Positions 59,144 through 64,000 of a DNA stretch of 64,000 nt are shown here, one piece after another (position 1 is the stretch's first letter; each line of letters begins with the position of its first letter). The notes under the pieces were generated by a model, which saw only the letters and a program-made list of their open reading frames with translations, did not search any database and was not told the origin of the DNA. This DNA comes from Przewalskia tangutica (taxonomy: Eukaryota; Streptophyta; Magnoliopsida; Solanales; Solanaceae). The stretch lies in assembly GCA_029844215.1 (NCBI GenBank), contig CM056736.1, forward strand, positions 57,783,562 to 57,847,561. Direction: 5' to 3'. The position numbers and the translations under genes are program-made.

Positions 59144-61467
59144 CCTATACTCTTGAGCATGAAGTATTTTAAAGGAATATATATATAGTACGGTAGACGT
59201 ATGTGTGGCAATGTCTTTTGACTTAAGCCTGAATAATAAGAATCTTGAAATATTTTAAAAGAGTATATATAGTACGGTAGACGTACGTGTGTTAACTGAA
59301 TGTAGTGTCACGGCAATGTCTTTTGACTTAAGACTGAATAATAATGATCTTGAAGTATTTCAAAAGATTTAAGAAACCTTTTTGAAAGAAGAGTAATGCT
59401 TGGTTTTAAAAAGCTTAAGAGTTATACTAGCTTTATGGGAAGTTAGGTATAACGTCTAAAAGAGATAAAAAGAATGGTTTACTGATTTTAGAAGTTAAGA
59501 GACTTGATCTTAAAAGATAAGAGACTTAACTTAATTGAATTAATATGAATTTTGTGTGAAGCCTCATTCGTGAGTAATGAGTACTTGGTTTTTAAAAAAG
59601 GAATAACGTTTTACTGATTTCGGAAATCAGAATGAGTATCGACAAACCACTGCAGCGTTAATAAAGGAAAATGTAATGAATAATGAAGTATTATTAAAAC
59701 CAGTAGAAACCTCCATCTGCATAGAAGCTAAGATGAGACAAAATGATATTACATTTCCTAGATCATGGCTGCTTAATAAGATTGATTATGAATAAGAATA
59801 ACCTACACTCATATACGGCATATGTTACTCAATTGTTTTAAAAGAGATTAAGACATTGAACTATGAAACTTTTCTAAAATAAAGAGACTTGAGTAATTGA
59901 AATTAGGCAAACTGGAACCTTAGGGAAAAGCATGTGGTTGAAAAGGAAAGTGTTTTGGTTTACCTAAAAAAAATGTGAGTCACACGATTTTATACTACGG
60001 GTATCGGGTGACTTTTTATAAAAGGAATGGATCTCTTTAAAAGGAATTTAACGTACGTAGTACTTTAGGGTTAAAACCCGGATTTTGACATAAAATGAAA
60101 GTACTTTGAGTTGTGTATAACTTGCCTATGCTTGTTGTTGTATAACTTGCCTATGCTTGTTGTTGGATAACTTGCCTATGCTTATTGAGATAGTCTTTGT
60201 TGTGCAAGAATTGTGTTTCTATTCTACCGCGTCTCTCGATGGAGGGCCGGTTGACTTGTTGAGAACTTACTTGGACGTCTGGCGGTGGCGGGAGATTCCG
60301 CAGTGCGCTTCCATTATTAGTATTAACTGGGCATGTCTACACCGATGCTGTGGACATGTGACCATTATGGTTATTTATGGCGAAGTATCGTGACTTACGG
60401 TTGTGATCGGGTGCGTAGCCTGTTTACTTGCCCTCGTCAGCTGCGTGACGCAGGTGGATCTGGTATAGGTTATTGCACCTGCCACGTGTCGCCTTCGGCG
60501 AAGTATCGTGACTTACGGTTGTGATCGGGTCGTAGCCTATTTACTTGCCCCGTCATTACGTGGCGAGATGGATCTGGTATAGGTTATTGCACCGCCGTAT
60601 GTCGACTTCGCGAGTCGGTGTTTGGATGGAGCCGTGACTTACGGTTGTGATCTGGTGCGTGGCGATTCACTTGCCCCGTCGGCTACGTGGCGCGGTGGGC
60701 TAGTGGAGGCTATTGCACTTGCCACGTGTCGGCCGTGATATGGTTGTACGGATATTATTGGTACGGTCGGATCTGGTAGTTATACTTGCCCCGTACGGTT
60801 TTTATGACACAGGTGGGACCTGGTGTTCATGTATACTCCTTGGTGTTGTTATATCATAGACTGCCGGCAGTGAGGAAGGAATTCCACGGGCACGAGTGAT
60901 GATTTGGAGGGCGTGAGTCCCTGACTTGATATAACTGTTTATATGTTGTATCGTAGTTTGGTTATCATACATGTCTCTGCTTTATATAGGCTATTATGAT
61001 TTCATTTCTGATATTTTCAGTTTCACATACTTGGTACTGTTGTCGACCTCCTTGGGGCTGCGTTCATCCGCAGTAGAAGTACATCATTTGTCGATCCATT
61101 TTAGGATCACCTTTCAACGTATTGGAAGCTCGTTCCTTCGAGGCTTATCTTTGGTATGTTACCACAGTGCAGCAGGTTCTTGTACATTCAGGGGTATGGC
61201 GGGGCCCTGTCCCGTCATAGTTGTTGTAAAAAAAATCTTAGAGGTCTGTAGCACTGTTGTGGGCAGGGTTGTAAGGATTGTAACTGTTCAAATGTTTATA
61301 TATATATATGTTGAAGGCAACCGTTTTGGTTGGCCTATTTTCTTTTATCTTGATCCATGTCTATTTGAATGTTTAAGTTTTTATTTCCGCTGGTTTTTCT
61401 CTGATGTTGTATCACTAGGGTGCCCGGGGTAAGGCACCAGTCACGGGCCCGGGTTCGGGTCGTGACA
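59144..61467 (+). repeat. H 3' LTR, segment 2
   Basis: Follows the TSD copy at 59139-59143. Hairpin motifs 59188-59202 (one base off) and 59272-59286, three 25-bp repeats 60114-60184, repeats of about 115 bp 60375-60740, GC hairpin 61196-61218. Ends GGGTCGTGACA. Confidence 0.88.
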
Positions 61468-61472
61468 CTTTG

Positions 61473-61843
61473 GGACATATGTCCACCACAAAAATGAGAC
61501 ATGTGGCTAGCCACATGTCCTCCAAAAACCGTCCACCCTCTCCCACTTGCCCTACAAAAAAATATCTTCCAAGACTTTGACTTCTTGACTTGGCCACTTG
61601 CCCACTAGTTTTCGTCCAACATGCCACCTAAGGGTGACACATGTCGCCCTCCTATTGGTCCAAAATATTTCATCTCTCGGAAAAAATCCGTAATTGGTTA
61701 AAATATTAAAAACGTAAAATTTCCTTCACAAGGTTCGGAATCTTTTCCGTTGGAAGTTCACAATTTCATCCTTAACCTAATTAGGGCTTAAACATTTGTA
61801 CGTACGTCCTTACATACATACTATGGAACTACGGGGTATAACA
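61473..61843 (-). repeat. F 3' LTR, segment 3 (U3 end)
   Basis: Resumes the F LTR after the CTTTG copy. Contains a perfect 20-bp palindrome, ACATGTGGCTAGCCACATGT (61499-61518), and the U3 palindrome 61633-61648. Ends GGGGTATAACA. Confidence 0.85.
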
Positions 61844-61878
61844 TTCTCCCCCCCTTAGAAACATTCGTCCCGAATGTT
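61844..61878 (-). other. F polypurine tract and hairpin
   Basis: Pyrimidine run 61844-61856, then AACATTCG-TCC-CGAATGTT 61860-61878. Confidence 0.85.
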
Positions 61879-61966
61879 CCTTCTAGATTCAATTAAATCA
61901 GATAACGGCATAGTTCCTCATAACTTAAACAGTTTGCAAATGCCACACATGGCCATAATACAACAC

Positions 61967-62401
61967 TTAAGCATATATGATAATTAAAATCAGCAAGTGG
62001 GAAAGTGAGTTACCTGGAGGTGTGGGGAATAAGTGAGGATACTTCTGCCTCATGTCCTCCTCTTCCTCCCACGTCATCTCCTCTCTGTTCTCGTTCCGCC
62101 ATAAGATCTTGACGGAAGCCACATCCTTTGTCCGTAGTCGCCTAACCTGACGATCGAGTATCGCTATGGGAATCTCCTCATACGACAACCCCTCTGTCAC
62201 CTGGACATCATCAATCGGGTGCACTCTAGATGGATCCCCGATACATCTCCTCAGCATAGAAACATGAAAAACCGGACGCACTGCCTCCAGATCGGACGGC
62301 AAATCCAACTCATAGGCAACCTTGCCTACCCTACGGACAATCTAATAAGGTCCAATGTACCTTGGGCTGAGCTTCCCTTTCTTCCCAAACCTCATCACAC
62401 C
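61967..62401 (-). CDS. F integrase tail with chromodomain (partial, open)
   Basis: The best-preserved coding piece here: 113 codons open from 62308 to 61967. It reads MDLPSDLEAVRPVFHVSM, RRCIGDPSRVHPIDDVQV, RRLRTKDVASVKILW and MTWEEEEDMRQKYPHLFPTP: end of the GPY/F module, linker and chromodomain of a Tekay-type integrase. Upstream, 62309-62401 still encodes the YxGP region in a neighbouring frame and is then cut by an LTR. The methionine at 62308 is internal to pol and not a real start. The stop lies about 120 bp before the polypurine tract, a normal spacing. Confidence 0.75.
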
Positions 62402-63023
62402 TTTCACGACCCGATCCCGGGCCCGTGACTGGTGCCTTACCCCGGGCACCCAAGTAGATATACATCAGAGTAACCAGCGGAAATAAAATCATGACATGAA
62501 ACAGTATAAAATGAAAGACAGTTTATCCAAGAAAAGTTGCCTTTCGGCATGTATATATATATACCCAAAGTGAACAGTTACATCCCGACCTTTACAACAG
62601 GACTACAGACCTCTAAGGAAGTAAACAACTATGGCGGGACAGGGCCCCGCCATACCCTGAATGTACAAAATATCTACAACATCAGGGAGAGTCGTACCAA
62701 AAGTCGAGCCTCCGGAGAAATGGAGCTCCTGACACCAGAGTAAAGATCCTAAGAATGAGGATCTACCACCTGCTTTCCCTTACCTGCGGCATGAACGCAG
62801 CCCCCCGAAGGAGGTCAGTACAACAGGTACTAAGTATGTGAAACTGTAAAGTACTGAATGAAATTATAACATTTTAAAACAAGTTCACAGATATGTACGA
62901 AACAACCCAACTTAACTGCACATAATGCCACAGCATAAACAAGAGCAAAATACATGTAACATAACTGGTCTTTTCTAGGCTGCTAATGATGGAAGCAAGG
63001 CCAATCGCCCATAGTATCATTAT
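62402..63023 (-). repeat. Second F-type LTR, 5' part, inserted in F pol
   Basis: Starts TTTCACGACCCGATCCCGGG (TGTCACG expected), matching 35348 onward for about 620 bp; GC hairpin 62631-62653. The junction falls exactly at an LTR terminus with no primer site before it. That suits a separate insertion into pol better than a random deletion inside F. It stops at ATTAT (63019-63023), where J begins. Confidence 0.75.
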
Positions 63024-64000
63024 TGTTATACCCCGTAGTTGCAGGGTATGTATGTGAGGACGTACGTACGAGAGTACGGCAAAAATTTTGAAAAGAAAGA
63101 AAGATGTGAGTTTTCGACGGAAAAGTTTCCGGTTTTTGTGAAGAAAAAGGTTCGTTAATGGGAATTGGATTCCCAGATTTGGTATATGGGCTTCTTAAAT
63201 TATATTAGAATTTTGAGATTTTATTTTCGGAAATGGTCACGTGGGGCCCACGGGAGAAATTCTGATTTTGTGGGGCCCGCTTTGTTTTTGAGATTTCCGG
63301 TATTTTGGATATTTTCGGAAGACGAAATATTCTGGGCGAATCGGGGGGCGACACGTGTCACCCCCATGTGGCACCCTTGGCCGAAATAACTATTGTGCAC
63401 AACACCCGGTTAGAGTCGTTTTTCGACAAAACGTTTTACAAACTTTGCGAAGGGAAAATTCCGGCTATGTCATTTAGTATTTTTGCGGATTTTTCCGAGA
63501 GACGAAATGTTTTGGACCAACGAGAGGGCAACACTTGGCACCCTCTCATTGGTGGACTTGAGGGCGGCATAGGGCCGAATGGATGGGCAAGTTGTGGTAG
63601 ATATTTGTGTAGATATTTGTGAGGGATTTGTGGAGTAGGGTCTAGGGGGCACTTGGGCACATCTTGGCCCTACACTTGCATAGCACTTGGCTAGATCTTG
63701 GCCATTGGTTGGCCTTTGCTTGGCCTATAAATACCCTCCCCCTTTGATGAACTTCTTCATCCAAAAATTGTGCTAAGTCTAAAATCCCTTCCCCCTCTCT
63801 TGTGGTGTTCGTCCAACACCCCTCCCCCCCAGTGAGGCCCTTGGCGAGAGCCCCTCCCTTGGCAGTACCCCACACTCCTAGTGGGGTTGGTAGAGGTATC
63901 ACCCACTTGTGGTGTTGTCTCGCATAAATACACCCCCACTTGGTAGAAATACTCTCAAAAGTATTGTTACTATACCCAAAATACCTTGGCCCTAATACCT
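63024..64000 (+). repeat. LTR J: chimeric LTR, A-type U3 start joined to G/B-type LTR
   Basis: Positions 63024-63385 match family A U3 (TGTTATACCCCGTAG; palindrome 63347-63362). From about 63388 the sequence matches the reverse complement of G from about 100 bp into its LTR (TTGTGCACAACACCCGGTTA), with its own U3 palindrome-like site near 63530 and TATAAATA at 63726-63733. It continues past the window. Possible target site ATTAT (63019-63023). Either recombination during reverse transcription or a later deletion joined the parts. Confidence 0.7.

Larger units (their letters stand above)
39291..61467 (+). mobile_element. Element H: gag-only Ty3/gypsy carrying two nested elements
   Basis: Perfect CTTTG target duplication (39286-39290, 61468-61472). 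Without G and E the element is about 9.25 kb: 5' LTR about 3.53 kb (39291-39368 and 42847-46302), internal 46303-48473, 3' LTR about 3.54 kb (48474-49689 and 59144-61467). The internal domain holds gag and the shared spacer but no pol. LTRs are equal in length within a few bases except for one 25-bp repeat unit. Confidence 0.9.
35348..62401 (-). mobile_element. Element F: minus-strand chromovirus, outermost on the right
   Basis: Its 3' LTR (35348-36397, 38156-39290, 61473-61843; about 2.56 kb when joined) is broken by K and H. A polypurine tract and hairpin (61844-61878) and an intact chromodomain stretch (61967-62308) follow. Pol is then interrupted at 62402 by another LTR of the same family. 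The rest lies beyond the window, so completeness is unknown. Confidence 0.8.

Noticed and set aside
62402..62402. Simple internal deletion joining F pol to its own 5' LTR
   Set aside because: The junction coincides with an LTR terminus, which integrase produces but random deletion rarely does. Not excluded, only less likely.
1..64000. C-to-T deamination (RIP-like or 5mC decay) as the main source of copy differences
   Set aside because: Differences are dominated by CAG/CTG to CGA/CG/GCG forms and lost bases, not CG to TG or CA.
1..64000. Endogenous pararetrovirus or other viral integration
   Set aside because: Every RT, integrase and gag motif is of the chromovirus LTR-retrotransposon type with LTRs and target duplications; no movement, coat or envelope protein motif was seen.

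Overview
This window is eukaryotic, almost certainly plant, repeat DNA. I see no host gene, tRNA, rRNA or bacterial feature. Nearly all of it is nested long-LTR Ty3/gypsy retrotransposons. The chromodomain after the integrase, the initiator-Met-tRNA primer site (TGGTATCAGAGC), the 2.1-3.5 kb LTRs and the gag/pol motifs fit the Tekay/Del group of chromoviruses. The gag style resembles elements I know from Solanaceae, but that host guess is weak. Element names (A-H, J, K) are mine.

Layout, left half (1-35333). A plus-strand family-A tandem runs internal(1-1189) - LTR - internal(22186-23890) - LTR; two internal regions share the middle LTR. The middle A LTR is split by minus-strand element B (1910-11183) and plus-strand element D (13339-21944). 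The right A LTR is split by minus-strand element C (24795-33063, perfect CTTAT target duplication).

Layout, right half (35348-64000). A minus-strand element F has its 3' LTR starting at 35348. That LTR was hit by a poly(A)-tailed LINE-like retroposon K (36398-38139, 16-bp target duplication) and by plus-strand element H (39291-61467, CTTTG duplication). H was then hit in its 5' LTR by solo LTR G (39369-42841, GTGGC) and in its 3' LTR by element E (49690-59138, TTCTT). F's LTR ends at 61843, followed by its chromodomain. A second F-type LTR (62402) then interrupts F pol and is itself interrupted by J, a chimeric LTR starting at 63024.

Only E carries all of gag, protease, RT, RNase H, integrase and chromodomain, and it is frameshifted throughout. 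D is the same family with about 1.1 kb of integrase missing. A, B, C and H lack RT, yet all keep the primer site (degenerate in places), a polypurine tract and a hairpin just before it, so they look like dependent elements once mobilised by E-like relatives. Comparing duplicate copies shows a systematic CAG/CTG to CG-type difference, which suggests consensus error at methylated CHG sites. Many of the apparent frameshifts may therefore not be real.
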